From Euglena gracilis (taxonomy: Eukaryota; Euglenida; Euglenophyceae; Euglenales), in contig CP154954.1 in the NCBI GenBank assembly GCA_039621445.1, forward strand, positions 53,766,155 to 53,830,154: a stretch of DNA of 64,000 bases, in the 5' to 3' direction. Below are positions 34,860 through 49,942 of the stretch, in pieces. Below the pieces are notes generated by a model that did no database searches, was not told the DNA's origin, and saw only the letters and a program-made list of their open reading frames with translations. Both the position numbers and the translations under genes were made by a program. The stretch's first letter is position 1; each line of letters opens with the position of its first letter.

Positions 34860-37800
34860 TTGGTGGTTTTTCGATTTTTGTGAGCAATTTTTTAATTTAG
34901 AAATTTGCACATTTTGACCCCATTTTTTTTCGGAGACCAAAGCATATTTTCAGAATCAGCATGTTTTTATCAAAGCAAACATCAAAGTCCAGTTGCATAA
35001 TGAAAAAAATTCCCCTGGAGAACGTGAAAAATTTTCTCACTCCTCTCCAGCAGAACGATGTACATTCTGGGGAATACCCGAAGGAATTTATGCATTCATT
35101 TGCAATTGGCGTTTTTTTTTGTGTTCATTTGCGAATTTGGTTTTTTCCGCGGTTTTTGTGTTACGTTTTTTGATGGTTTATGTTGCATTTCTCCCCCCTG
35201 TTTCTACAGATGGTATGCATTCGAAGAAGAGGGTGTCCCTCGTGAGAAGACAAAATGGATCAAAGTCCGCTACCCAGCATCTTGTGTGTCTCTTTGTTCC
35301 ATTACCATGCTTTGAACCGCTTCAAATCTGGCCATGTGTGTTTAGGTCGACGGAAGGATCGGTGGATTGATCAACAAATAAGAGAGTTTGGAAAGGGGGC
35401 ATTGTTGGTCCAGTGGTTTCAAGTGATATGTCTGCGTGATTGCCGCCGTTGAGTTTTACCCCGTCATTCTCTGCCCCAGGCCCACCCCTCAACGTGGGTG
35501 ACTGCAGCAAATTCAAGACGTTCCAGCGAGCGTTTGGCGCAAACCGAAGGTGCTTCCATGCCATTGTTCACACATCCAGAAATGAGGGAGTGCCATCAGG
35601 ATAAGGACCCATACTACATGAATTTTTACATGTGAAGATCAGGCTTCTTTTTGGGGGCGCACCCAGGCGGTTTTTTAGTCGGGGGCCGCCCCCCCCCCGG
35701 GGGGGGGGGGGCCCTCCCGGGCCCGACACCCCAAGGCACACCAAATCCGCCCCCCCCGGGGGGGGGGGGGTAGGGCACACGGCCAAAAGTGCCCTAGCAC
35801 AACCCCGGCGCCTTCGGCGCCGGGGTTGTGCTAGGGCACTTTTGGCCGTGTGCCCTACCCGCCGAAGGCGCCGGGGAGCCAAAAATGGCCTATTTTCAAA
35901 GGAATGTGCCCGGGCACAGGCCGAAATCCGACCCCCCCCCCCCGGGGGGGGGAGTGCCTGCCTGGGCAGGCACTCACAGGCACTCCGGACCCCCCCCGGG
36001 GTTGGTAAAAAACAGCCTGGTCGCACCCCCGGGGAGAGGGGTAACCCCCCCCCCATTTGGATTGACCCCCCATTTATACCCCCCCAAGGAAAATCAGAAG
36101 AAATTCATTCACACCGACCCGCCCCCACATACACCAGCCCTGGAGGCAAATCTATTTATACCGACTCCCTCCCTTGCATCCAGTGCACACCAAGGCAAAG
36201 CACAACAAAGTAGTTAACACAGAAGGAGCGTTCAGGATCACCCCAGCGTCAATTTTTTGAGATAAATATGAGCAGATGGATTGTTGTGCATTGGAGGTGG
36301 ACGACGAAACAGGGGGAGAGAGTGCACGTCGCTTCGTCCCGTCCCCCCCCCCCATCGAGAATACGAACCGTTTGTACGACCCCATTTATATCGCCCCCCC
36401 CCCCCGGATTTCAAGAAATGTGAAAGTGACAATTTGACCCGCTGGCGGGGAATGGGGAGGACGCAACCCGTTTTTTTTTGCTTTTTTGTTTTTCTATTTC
36501 GGCAAATTTTGCGTGTTTTTGTGTGTTTTGTGCTGTTTTTCCCGGCTATTTTCTGAATTTTTGCTGGGGGGTATTAAATTCCCCGCTGGGCACAGGTACC
36601 CTGGGTTAGTGAAGGCGGAGGGTTAGGGTGAAGACCGGCCGGCCTGGATTGGCCGCGCGCGCGACACACATCCTGCCTGGCGGGCCCCAAATGATTCCCA
36701 AAGGCGGCAGATGAGCAGGGGGAACGAAAGATAAAGGCCGCCGAACAGTCGGCCCCCACAAGGATTTTGCCCTCCCTGCTTGTGGAAGGACCCTGGAAGG
36801 GCAGGTGCTGGGGTGCGGGCAGTCAGGCCGGTGGTGAAGTTAGGCCGGTGGTGAGGCCACCCCCGCAGGGAGGATGCGTGCAGGGGGGGGGGGAGAAATA
36901 TGCACTGTGCAATTTTTGCAGTTTTTTTTGCAGTTTTCACGTTTTTGGTTTTTTTTGCGGTTTTTTGCAGCATTTTTCTGAAAAAAACTGCACACGTGTG
37001 CAGTTTTTTGCAGTTTTTTTTCCAGTTTTGAGAAAATTTGCAGCCGCAGCCGCAGCCGGCCGTGGGCTAAAATTTGCATTTGCATTTGCAGCCGCAGCCG
37101 ACCGTGGGCTAAATTTTGGAATCTGTCACAGGTGCTTGGTGGGGGGGACCCCCCCTCCCCCCCCCCCGGTCTTTAAAAAAAAACCCTGCTCTGCATCTCT
37201 CCGCTCAGTTTTCTTGAGCTGCTACTTTTGAAGCGGAAGCTGAAGGGACCATCATGGTTGTCCATCAGTGGAGCAGTTCCTGTCAACGAAAGTAATCAGG
37301 TTGTTTTGTTTCCTCTCATTTGTTAGCTGCAGGATTATCATCAATGTGTGATCTCCCCTCATTGTATCTTGTGCTCATAGATTTTTGATGAAATGCTTGC
37401 GTAGCAGCACTGCCAGGCAATTGTCAAGCACAGGCATTTGTGTTCATAGATTGGTGGATGGTCGTCCAAAGACAGCTTTATTGGATTTTTTGTATGCCGA
37501 GTGCCGGGGACCAGCCAGCAACCAGTTTGCTGCCAACAGGCTACGACCCCCCACCCCCCACCGCTGCTCTTTGCTGGCTTAGGCTTTTGCCTTGGTGGTT
37601 CAAAACATGGGCCGAAAACAGACAAAAAACCAACAAACAAAAATCGGCTGCCCAGCTAAAGTTTTGGGTAAAAAAAATCAGTTTTTTTCATAATTTGCAG
37701 ATTATTGTGTCTTTTTGGTCTGGATTTCGGCCTGGACCCTCGGGAGTGGTGTAAAGCACCCCGTTTTTGCACAAATTTTATTAAAATTTTTTTATCTCTT

Positions 37801-40745
37801 CCAATTTTGTTGATTTTTTGGAGTAGTTTGGAAGTTTTCCAACGTAGTGTTGATGCAACAATGTTTCTATGTTCTTAATGCCCCCTAGTTTTGTTGATGG
37901 GCTCTGGTCTTGAGCCACTCCAGAGGCTGTGTTGTTTGCAGATCACGTGGGCCAGCGTGGAGTGGATGGTGGAGTCACCCAAGGCCGTTGTGGCACTGCC
38001 CGACAGTGACCTTCCGCCCCCACCCATCACCGTGATGAGCCTTAACATGCTGACCTTCCTGAATGAGAAGCAGAAGGTGAATGAAATTGCGGCCATCTCA
38101 TGTATTGTGAACCATGAAGGTATGTGTTCCAATTCTCTTGTTCCGACAATTTGAAGGTTTGTTGGCTGATGATCCCAGAAGAGTTCGACGTTTCCCCCAG
38201 AAATGTCATCTCGACGCACGCCCTCTCGCGAAGGGATGCAAAGCAAAACAACATATCCCCCCCCCGTTTCTTTCCCAAAGAATAAACATGATGGATTTCT
38301 GAAATCAGTTGAACGCAAGCAGACATTCAGTTTGTATGTTCACCAAAGTTTTTTTTCCTGTATATCGTGTTCACCAAAAAAATAATTGGAGTGCATTTGT
38401 TTTCACCAAAAATAAATCTCTGTTCGCTTGTGTTCACAAAAAAATCTTCGTCATATATGTGTACCAATTTTTTTGTTTTGACCAAAAGTAAGACTTTTTT
38501 TGCAAAGGACATGGGTGGGGGATTTTTGACACGGAATCAAAAGCCTTAAATGCAAAGAACTCACCAGGCACAAAGCTCATTTTTGAGTGCTTTTTGAAAG
38601 AAAAAAAGAAACAATAATCTTAACGTTGGAGGTGTTAAGTTATTTTTGCGAACAATTATTTGCAGTCATTTGTGAAGAAATTGTTGGAGCGGGGTCTCTT
38701 CCTCCTGCTCATTTGAGAATATTTGGGAAATCAGATGGTCCATCAATTTTTTTGTGCCAAATTTAGCATATTTTCAAGCACCCAACCAATGAAAGGTTCG
38801 TTGCATTTTTCCTTGCTTCATTTCATTCTATGTTGCTTTCAAAAATGTTTGTGAATTTCTCAAAAATCATTGGAAACCATTCAATTAAGAATGCAGTGCC
38901 ATGAGTTCTATTTGCAGCTGGTTGGCAAGCAAGCCGTTAAAGGGCGGCTTTTGGGGCAAAGCATGTGCAGTTGATCTGCCATGGATGGGTTTGGAATTGA
39001 TTCATATTGTTCACAGATGGAACATGGGTTATGAATATTTTTGGGCACCATTGTTTGTTCCAGCATTTTTTTTGTGTTCACAAAAATTTTTCATTTGTGC
39101 TCACCAGGGCGGTCCATGTGGGGCGGGATTTTGCTTTTTTCCCGTAAAGGACCACTTTTTGAGGACCGCCTTTTGGTCTAAGGGCCAGACTGGAGCTTGA
39201 GCTTGAACGCGTTCAAAAATTAAAAGTCAAAAACGCTCTTTTTTGCCGTTTTGGGTGGATGGACAAGGAAGCCAGCAAGTATTCTTTTCCCCAATGTCGC
39301 CCCATTTTTTTGCCAAAATATGGCCATTTTTTCGTCCATTTTTTATGAATTTTTCATTGAATGTGTTGGGACCATACATCTCTCTAAGGTTTTGCGAACC
39401 CCCCCCCGGGGGGGGGGGCGGCTGCAGCCAGCCCCGATTTGGGCCCAGCCCAGCCGCAGCAGCACCCCCCCCGGGGGGGGGGGGTGCTGCTAGCCCAGCT
39501 AGCCAGCCCCTTTTTTGGGGGTCCAGCACAAAAATTTTCTGCGAAAAGCGCAGAACTGTTTCAAAAATGGCCACCAAAAATGGGGTTGGGGGAGTTTCGT
39601 TTGGGCATTTTTGGGGAGTTTAAGATGCATAATTTTTTCAAAACTGTGTATCAGGGGGTTTTTGTTACCATGTTTTTTGGGCATTGTTCCGACGGTCAGT
39701 CCAGCTCGCCCAGGTTCGGGTACAGAAGGGGACGAGAAAAAAAATAAAATAAGGGGGCGTGGTTCATGGGGGGGGGGCGGGTGACGTGGGTTGCGGGGCG
39801 CGGCCTTTTTTTTTGCCGTTTTTGGGTGGATTGGACAAGGAAAGCCAGCAAAAAACCCAAGCATCCTTTTTGCCGTTTGGTGGTCCAGCTGGTTCTAACG
39901 TTAAAAATGTTCTGCCTTTCTATTTTTTGTTTTCATGGATCTAATCCAATGTTTTTTTAAGGGATAGCCAGGCAAGCAATTTGTCATGGCATGGTGCCCA
40001 ATTTTTTGTGACCATTTTTTTTTTTTCAGGGCATTTTTTCGGTCCCTTTTTTTTTAGAACGAATTTTTGTTCCCATTTTTGAATGGTGTTGGGGACGGGA
40101 AGTTTTTTTTCCTTTGTTTTGGGAAAGAACCGCCCTGGTGCTCACCAATTTTTTTTCCTTTCGCTTGTGTTCGCCAAAAAATTATTCTGCATTCACCTGT
40201 TTTCACCAAGTTTTTTTGTATTCATTTGTGTTCACCAAATAAATTGTGTTGACCAACATTTTTGTGAACACATTAAGCAGATGTCTGAATGCAAGAATTT
40301 TCTATGTCGATATTTTCCTCAGTTAGCCTTGATGGATGCGCTGACTCTTCAGTGACAAAATGGACTGCAATTCGGCGCGTTGGAGAAACCGTATGTGGCG
40401 AGCCCAAGTTCCCTTATTTGAAGGAATTTTTTTGGCCTTTGTTTTGTTGGTTTGATCCCCTGCACAATCGGGAGGCACCACAACAATGTCCTCCTGTCAA
40501 TTTTTGTTCAGTGCATTGGGACAGGGGGTGACATATTTGCATTCTTTTGTGTGTTTATTCAATCAGGGTCATGTCCGTTCTTGTTGTCAGGCCAGTCAAC
40601 AACAGGGATTTTTTTTTTAAGCTGGAGGTAACCCCACCGGGGGGGGGGGAGCAGGCGGTTTGTTATTCAATCAGGGTCAGGTCCGTGTTTGTTGTGAGGC
40701 CGGTCAACAGGAGGGATTTTTTTTTAAGCTGGAGGTGACCCCACC

Positions 40746-40782
<37 letters not shown>

Positions 40783-43700
40783 AGGGCAAACGGCCAAAAG
40801 TGTCCTAGCACAACCCCGGCGCCGAAGGTGCCGGGGAGCCTATTTTCAAAGGAATGTGCCTAGGCACAGACCGAAATCCGACCCCCCCCGGGGGGGCACT
40901 CACAGTCACTCCGGACCCCCCCCCAGGGTTGGTAAAAAAAAAGCCTGGCAAAAAAATGCTGGCAAAAAGATGCTGGCCGGCCCAGGGGTGGGGGCCGGGC
41001 TGTTGGGGAAAATCTGGTGGGGGGTCGACCCTCACAAGAACCATGGCACGTGCTCGAAGAAAGATCTTTCGTTGCCGCAGGAAAATTTTGACCCAAAAAT
41101 TGTCGCCCCCAGAAATGCGGGAAGGCCTGGTGGGGGGGTCGGACCATACCATTGCTTAGTGACCCCGGGGGGGGGGGGGGGCCACTTCCCACTCTGAAAA
41201 GACCAATCAGTCACTTTTTCCCAAAAAACCAGTCAGTCACTTTACCCCCCCCCCCCCGGGGGATCGGTAAATCTTCAGAAGGGATTGAAAATTTGCCAAA
41301 AAGTCTCAAAAAAAACACAAAAAATTCCCGACACAAGCCAAGCAACTTTTAAATTTTTGGCCAACCCAACCCCGGGGGGGGGGGGGGCTCTTCCAAAAAA
41401 AAACCAGTTAGTCACGCTGAAAAAAACCAGGGAGTCACCCCGCTGGGGGGGGGGTGGGACAGGTGTTAAGCAATGGTATGGGTTGGACCCCCTACCACCA
41501 GGATGGGGGTGGGGGAGGGTCGATCCCCCCCACCCACTTCCCATAGGGTTGTGGGGATTCCCGTACAGCCCTGGGTGGGGTGGGGGGGGGGGGGGGGATT
41601 CCGGCTGGCTGGCAGCTGGACCAGGCGGGTGCCTGTAAAATGGCTGGCTTGCAGCTGGACCAGGCGGGTGCCTGTAAAATGGTTAAAAAGGACCAAATCC
41701 AGTTTGGCAGGCATTTTGGGTCAAAAGAGAAAACTTCACAAAAATGCATTTTTGGCCATCCTTGGCCCCCTTTTCAAAAACTCTCGGTGCTTTGAAATTT
41801 TTTTTCAGTCCAGCCTGGCTTCACCAAGCTGGGCGAATTTAATTTGAGGGGTCCCTCACCTGGCTGGAGCTGCTGGTTGGATGCCCCCCCCCCCCAGGGC
41901 AGAACGGGAAGGCGTGGTGGGGGGGGGGGGTCGACCCCACCCCACCCACCACAGCATTTTCACCAATTTTGGGAAAACGGGGATTTTGGCCAGGAAATTT
42001 TTCGATGTTTTTTTTGAAAAATGAACCCAAAATACGCGAAAACCACATTTACTCACCAAAAAAAACCTCAAAAATTTCAGGTTTAAAAATTGGCAGTTTT
42101 TGGGAGGGGGTGAAAAAAACGCTGGTCAAAAAAAGTTGGCCCAAAATTTGGGACAATCAAATTACACTGACATGTTTTCCCTTGGAGTTTTTTTTTTGAT
42201 TCTCAATGGTGGTCGACCCCCCCCATTTTGTTGGGCCGATTTCCGTTCTCCCCCCAGGCAGCCTGCGGACCCTGTTGGGTCTTTAAGCTATATATAAACA
42301 TACCCTGAATAAGATATGCATATAATCATACATACCCCTGGAAGTATGATTCATGTCTAATAATCCTGTCAATTTTCAACGAGGGCTGGATGAATTTCTG
42401 AACAGTTGTTTGGCCCCTCTGCAGGTCTTCCCGTATGATTTGGAAAAAGTGTTCTCCTCCAAGAAGTGCCCAGTCCCAAAGCGAGAGCAGACAGAGAAGG
42501 CATTGTTGACAAGGTATTTTTTTGGCATTCATTGTTTCAAAATATTTTTTTCGGCTACCCTTTTTTGTGGCCTGATTAATGCATTACCACCAATCTGTTC
42601 AACTTGCAAGAAGGACATCGCCAATCTTTGCATGTTGTTTTCCTCGCACTGCTGTATTCAGAATTATTGTTGTTTGTTGTTTGTTGTTGTTGTTTTTGTT
42701 GTATTCATTTTAAATCTTTTTCAGTTTGATGACAGAGATCCAGCGGACCGACCCAGACATGATTGTGGGGCACAACTTCATGGGATTTGACCTGGACGTC
42801 TTGCTGCATCGTCTGGCAGCAAACAACATCGGGAATTGGTCCCGTATTGGCAAGCTGAGGCTTCGCCAGTATGGTGCACCGATGTTTTGATATTCTGATC
42901 TTTCCGAAGGATTCACAAATTTTTTGTGTTTAGTTTTGAATTCTATTGTTGGCAGATATTTTTTAATATTAGAGCTGCCAGAGAAGCTCAGAGGTCCGCA
43001 TCATGGTTTTTTGCAGTTAAATTCTTTATGAATTCGATTCGACCCATCGTTCACCAAGGATGATAACTGGTTATTGTGTTATCATTTGCAGTTTCTGCTT
43101 TGACCAAGCATGGTGGTGACAGGTCCGCCGTCCAGGGTTGAATAAGGATGGATTTGGGGGGGTTGGATCAATTTTTGATCTGGATCAAAAAGAAGTTGTT
43201 CGCCAAATTTAAAAACATTCTATGGATGCCCCCCCCACAACAAACAAAAAAAAACAAGGGCCCAAAAATCACCCCGCTGTGAGCGGTCGGATGGATAGGC
43301 AAGGCACCTTCAAAATCACCCAAATCCCAATGAGCAAAAAAAAAATGATGGAAGTCTTCAATTCATGTAATTTTTTAAGACCAAGGTGATTTGAAAAAGG
43401 CTTGTTGTGAACCAATTTAATGTGGCGCAAACCCCCAAAAAGATAAATTTTCACAATTTTTGGTCCCAGGTTCTGTCAGTCAAAAAAGACCCCCCCCCCA
43501 AGGTGAGTCAGCCCCCTTCGAAGGTTTCCAGTGACGAGTGACAGACCCGAAATTATGTCCCAGAACCTGGTTGAAGTCATCTGAAATTTCTTGCATCAAT
43601 TTGGAGGTTTTCCATACCGGCATGTGCTCAGGTGGGGGTTGCCCCGCCCCGCCTGGAGGAGGGGGGGGGCAGGGTGGGTAGACCCCCCCCCCGGAGTACC

Positions 43701-43880
43701 CCCAAGGGCGTTGTGGGTCTTCCATTGGAAGAGGGGGTTTGGCCATTTTTGGCTTTTTCGGCGCGAAGTGCCGAAACATGGTTGACCCAAAATTGACTCA
43801 CAAAAGTGGGTCCCCCGGACCCCCCCCCCCCCCAGGGGGGTGCGGGCACCCTGGCGGGTTGGGGACCCCCTCCCCCCCCA

Positions 43881-43916
<36 letters not shown>

Positions 43917-46900
43917 TCCAAAAAAATGCCCCGCATTTTAGTTGTGCGCAATTTTTTCGCAGTTTTGCGCATTTTCGTTTTTTTCAGCACAGTTTTTGCT
44001 TTTTGGACATTTTTCGTTTTGGATTTTCCCAAATTTTCGCAATTTTGACCCATTTTTGCATTTTTTGCAAAAAATTTGAATTTTGACTTTTTTGAAACAT
44101 ACATATTCCTCACTATTCTACAAATTTCTTCCCAAATTTGGTGCCATTTTTGCATGTTTTGGGTAATTTTTGCATTTCGAATTTTTGCGCATTTTTTCTC
44201 GGGATTTTGCACATTTTTGCGCATTTTTTTCCAAAAATGCGCATTTTTTGCGCATTTATTGACGCATTTGCGCATTTTTGCGCATTTATTCGAGGCGGGC
44301 GGAGGGAGGATGCGCATTGTGCCCCCCCCTGTATATTATAGCTAATATATATGGATATATATAGTATGATGAGTATGAAAGATTATTTATTACTTATTAT
44401 TATTAGATGATGTATTGTTATTAGTTGAGTGATTATTATTTTTAAAATTAAAAATCCATGACGTGGGATTTTTTTTTCTGATCTTCGCTCTTACCCTCTT
44501 TGGCAATTCAACATCTTGTGATGATGTGAACATGAAACATGAAACAATCAAGGGAATGAAGGGAATTAATATTGAGAGAGTCGGGATTTACAAAATTGGG
44601 CTGGAGGAAACTCAAAAGGTACCATGGCGGTGTCTACACTTCGATGCATAAGAAAGCATTCTGTGTCTCCTCAGAATGCCCCGCTTGCAGACCGGGGCAG
44701 GCGGCACAGGAGAATCCACGTGGGAGGAGAAGGCAGTGATGAGTGGCAGGCTGGTGGCCGACACGTACCTGCTGGCACGGGTTTGTCTTTGCGATTGCCC
44801 CCGGCTTCAACATGTTTCACACAGGGCGTCCATCAGGGACTGGAAGGTTTTATTCCGCTTAAGGACCCCCCTTAGGCCTCAGGGACAGCCAACGACCGAT
44901 CTGGGGATCAACCGGGTCAAAACTCAAAAAGTCGAAAAACGCATTTTTTGTCAGTTTGGGTGGAGGGGGGTGGTCCAAGGATACCTTTTTCCTGAAGTCG
45001 ACCTGTTTTTTTTCCCAAAATATGGCCATTTTTTGTCCATTTTTCCAGTGAATTTTTCATTGAGTGTGCTGGGACGGGAAGTTTTTTCCTCTTCCGTCAA
45101 GGACCGCCCTGGTTTCACAGCTCTTTCTTTTCACCCGTCTTCACCCGTCTTCACCTCAAATGAAGTTGGGTTTCAGTGCGAGGGCGTAAGGATGTTTAGT
45201 TTTCAACAAGGCAGACCGATTCGGGACCAAAACAAACTCCCCCCTCCCACCCTCTCTCTGGCCGGGGGTTGTGTGCTGTGATGTGGGTTTAGCATGGGCA
45301 CCCGGCTTCTTTTTAAGGAAGTGTGTACCAGGGGTTTTTTTAATCGTGGACCCCAGGGGGGGGAGGGGGTGGGTCCGGCCGAGCCCGCCCCCCCCCCGGG
45401 GGGGGTCCCCCCAGAGGGGGGGTGGGATGTACTTTTCGTGCTATTTTTAGCACTTTTCGCAATTTTTCAGCTTTTTTTGTGGGACCCCCCCTGGTCTTAA
45501 AAAAAACTAAACCCCCCCCCCAGTCTTAAAAAACACCCCTGGTGTGTACCCCCCGCCCCGGGGGGGTGCTGTGGGCCACCTCCACATACACAGACAAAAA
45601 GGGCCAGAGGCGAACAACAGCGCCAGGCCAGAAGAAGGGATAAAAGGCACCAAAAAAGCAGCCACGGTGCACACAGGGGGTGCTGTGGGCAGGGCACTTT
45701 CAACCCCCCACGGAGGGGGGTAGGGTTTTGGGGCCATAGCACACCCCCAGCGCCGAAAGGAAATTTGCCTGGGTCGGCGGCAGGGATTTTTTTAAGTTTG
45801 GACCCCCGGGGGGGGGGGGAAGGGATGGGGTTGGGGTGGTGGGCTCCGCCGGACCCCCTCCCCCCCCCCTGGGGGGGGGTCCCCCCCAGAGGGGGGTGGG
45901 ATATACTTTTCGGCGCCGCAGGCGCCGAAAAATTCTATTTTTAGCACTTTTCGCGATTTTCGGCCATTTTTTGTGGGTCCCCCGGACCCCCCTCCCCCCC
46001 CCCCCGGGGGGGGCCCCCCTCTAGGGGGGGGGGGGGGGGGGGGGGGGACCCCCCCCTCCCCCCCCCCCCCCCCGGTCTTAAAAAAACCCCTGGTCGGCGG
46101 GCACCAGGGTCCAACTGACCCCCCCCCCGGGGGAGGAGTGCCTGTTTTGGGGCGTAACACAAGGCACCCCCCTCCCTCCCCGTGATTGGTAAAAAGCCTG
46201 GCACCCATCCCCTCCATTGACAGGAATATCTGAAGGAGACTTCATACAAGCTGCTCAGCCTCGCAGTGTCCCAGGGGCTGGAGGGCCCCACCGGGCCAAT
46301 TACAGAGGACATGGTGGAGGAGGAGGCTTTCTTTGATGTCTCCAAAGAGTTGAACTCCAGTGAGGGTGTGTCACCCACCGGGCGCATTCTTGCCGCGTAG
46401 CCTTGTTTGGACATTGGGTACAATTTTTTAAGGCAACAAAATAGAAATTCTTTGGCGCTTTAAGTCTTTTTTTAAAAAAGGTTTTTTAAGGCATTTAAGG
46501 CATTTTAAGGCGCTGTTTTCCAGGGCGGCCAAAGGGCTGTCCCGGCATCGACCAACTTTTTTGATTTTGCACGTGGTCCAAAAACAAAAAAAGGTCAAAA
46601 AACACGTTTTTTTTAGACTTGGTTGGATGGACAATGTTCTGGCGATGCCTTTTTCTTCCTGGAGTTGGCTTTTTTTTTGCTGAGATTCTGCATTTTGCAT
46701 TTTTGCTCGGTTGGAGAAAATTCTGCCAGCCAGAATTTTTTAAGGCATTTTTTTGGCATTTTGGCCAACAACTTATCAGGCACGTTTTAAGGCATTTCAG
46801 GCCCCTTAAAAAATAATGCTTGTTGGGTATTCAGGCAGCAGAGGCTTTGGTTTCCTGGAATGTTGGAATGGAACACAACTGATCTGCTGACATTGTTCTT

Positions 46901-49623
46901 CTATTTCCATCAAATCCAGACCTTGGGTTTTTTGTTATTTTTTTGACCTGAGGGCAGGGGAGGGTGGTTGGTTGGGGAGGGAAGTCAACGCCCCCCCTGA
47001 ATTTCCTCTCCGTTGCTATTCTCGCTCAGGTATCTTCAAAGTGGTTCACTGGTGCGACACAAAGGCAGTTCTGTCCCTCGCCTTGATGTACAAAATGTCC
47101 ATCATCCCTCTGACAAAGCGGCTCACCACACTTGCAGGAAACCTCTGGTGCGCGCACGAACACCCCATCAATGGAACCTCCACAGAAATGTTTATGTTAA
47201 GTTGGGAAAAATATTCCTGCATCAGGACCAGGTTTCTGCTCAAGGGTGCACAGTACCTCCCCCGGGGGGTTCGACTACAGCTAGTCCAAATTTGGCTAGT
47301 GGAAATCCGGTGGACCCCCCCAGGGAGGGGTCTGCTGGCAGGGCTTGCTAGTGGAATTTTTTTCTTGTGGCTGGCGCGGAGTTATTTTTGGCCCCCCAAA
47401 GCTTGCCCAAAAATGTCCATTTTGGCTTTTTTGATTTTTTGGAACAAAATCAAGAAAAATATTAAAACCCTCATGTCCACCTCGGTGCGCAGCGCCGGAG
47501 GAAATTTTTTTTGCCAGTCCGGACCCCCCCCTCAGGTCTAGCTAGTAGCTTTTTTCCAATGTCCACAATTTATGTTGTTTTGGTATGGTTTCCTCATTCA
47601 GTTGCGACGCTCTGTTCCCCAGGTCACGGACTTTGACTGGTTCCCGTGCGGAGCGCATCGAATATTTGCTGTTGCACAAATTCCATGCCCAGAAATTCAT
47701 TGTCCCTGACAAACAGAAGAAAGTATGGGAGGTGAAGGACGATGGAGATAAAGATGAGGGAGAAGGACATTCTGCAGGTTTGTTTGTTTGCAACCGCGTT
47801 GTGTTTTTTCATGACCGATGTGATTTTAGCTGTTAGGGTTTTACAAATGTGTGCTACGATTAATCATGCATAATCACAAACCGGTTGCAACTGATTATTT
47901 CCGTGTTTTTTTTGTAATCCCTTTCTGAAGTTTTGTGACAAGGCCCAGGCGCGGGGGCACCTGGGATTTCCCCCCCAAAACATCAAAATTTTCCTTCCAG
48001 TGATTTGTGCCAGTTTTTTTTGACAGATTTTTGCCCAAAAAGTGCCCAAAAATGGCATTTTTGGCTGTTTGGGGGCGCAAAAATCCCAGGCCGAAGATCG
48101 GTCTCCCAGACCACGCCACTGTTTGGGGGGGGGGAAGTCCACCCCCACCCCATCCCTGGCCTTTGCATTCATAATTTGGCGAGGGCTGTTTAAAGAAAGC
48201 CAGTTTTAAAAAAAAATGTTTGTGAAAGCTGTAAATTGCCAACATTTTTCAAATGAAAGAGAAGAAAAGAGCTTTTTTTAACAGCTTTGTTATGTCTCGC
48301 AGGATCTTTTGTTCTTTTTGTCCTCTTTTTTTATTATTTTAGCAGAATTGTGCGATTTTCAACTCAGGGCGAGCGAAGGCAAAGTACGCAGGAGGCAAGG
48401 TGCTTGAACCAAAGCGTGGGTTGTACACTGATTATGTGCTCTTGCTGGATTTCAACTCGCTGTATCCATCAATCATTCAGGTGCCGTGCCGTTTTCCCAC
48501 TGTAAGTGGTTCATTGGAATGTTTGATGGTAATATGGTTTCTTTGCAACCACAAGGAAAAAATGGACAAATATGTCGAAAGCCCATTTGTGGTCCGATTT
48601 GTCCCCTGCAGGAATATAATGTTTGTTTCACCACTGTTGAAAGAACAGGCTCAGAGCATCATGTTGTTTTCTCTTTTGTTGGATTTTGTCCCAGGTTCCA
48701 AAGGGAATTCTGTTTCGTAAAAATCTTGGGAAATTTGTGCAGAAGGTTTTGGCAGCAGAAAAGCAGGTTTTTTTCCTTTCAGGAAAGCCTTTTTCGTAAT
48801 TGCATTTAACCATGATGCGTGTTCCATTAATGTTCTTTGCCAGATGTGTTGTGCAAAGCGCGTTTGTCCAAAATGCCATCTGGCAACAAAACTCCCCGTG
48901 ATGATTGCAGTGTTCAGTGTCGTTTTGGAGGGAAGCTGCACAGCATGGAGCTCTGGGTGCAACGGCTGGCAGATGGAACGTACAGTGATCCCCCGGTGCC
49001 CAGCGAGGATTGTTTGCTCTGTGATGCCCAACGTGCCGCTGCCCCCCCCCTGACCCTGCTTTGATGCCGGGCCCCCCCATGCCCAATGAACCCCCTTGCC
49101 CAATGAACAGCGGGTGTCCGGACCATTTTGTTTGTCATTTATAAAAACAAAATGAACGCCCATACAACCCATGCCCAATGAACGTCCCCATCTGGACCAT
49201 CTAGATTGTCATTTTAGTGTTCTTTGGCTGGGGGGGAGGTTTATCTGGGCAGTTTATTTTTTTAAAAAAGAACATTTTTCAATTATAATTTCCTTTCTTG
49301 CAGCATTATTTGGGTAATTCGGAAGCCCCAACCCCAACTCAGAACTTGGGGGGGGGACCTGGTGGGGTGGCTCATTTGGGGGGGGGGTCATTTTGGGTTC
49401 CAATTTCCCCCAAAATTCTTCTTTGTCCCCTGGAATTTTTTTTCAACGGGAAAATTTTAAAAAAAATTCAGTCTTCGGATTTTCTTCCCCCTGCCCATGG
49501 TAGGGTGGTGGGGAAAGTTGGCCCTCCGACCAGAACGTTTTCTTTTTGTGTCTGCGTTGCTTTGTGTTTGCACCAATGGCCGTTGGAAAACCAACGACAC
49601 AACAGGCCCTCCCTCGAGCATCC

Positions 49624-49716
<93 letters not shown>

Positions 49717-49842
49717 TGTGTGTGCGTGTGCGTGCGTGTGTGTGTGTGTGTGTGCGTGTGTGTGCGTGTGTGTGCGTGTGTGTGTGCGTGCGTGTGTGCG
49801 TGCGTGTGTGTGCGTGTGTGTGCGTGTGTGTGTGTGTGTGCA

Positions 49843-49875
<33 letters not shown>

Positions 49876-49910
49876 GTGTGCGTGTGTGTGCGTGTGTGTG
49901 CGTGTGTGTG

Positions 49911-49942
<32 letters not shown>

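Noticed and set aside
37292-37299. Donor GTAATC at the end of exon 8
   Set aside because: Using it would put exon 9 out of phase. The donor GTTGTT eight bases later keeps the conserved protein continuous.
40391-40470. Extension of exon 10 through a second KFPYLKEF sequence
   Set aside because: The true FPY block is in exon 11 ([10 protein letters not shown]), joined in phase. The GTATGT at 40391 is a strong donor, so the similarity is coincidental.
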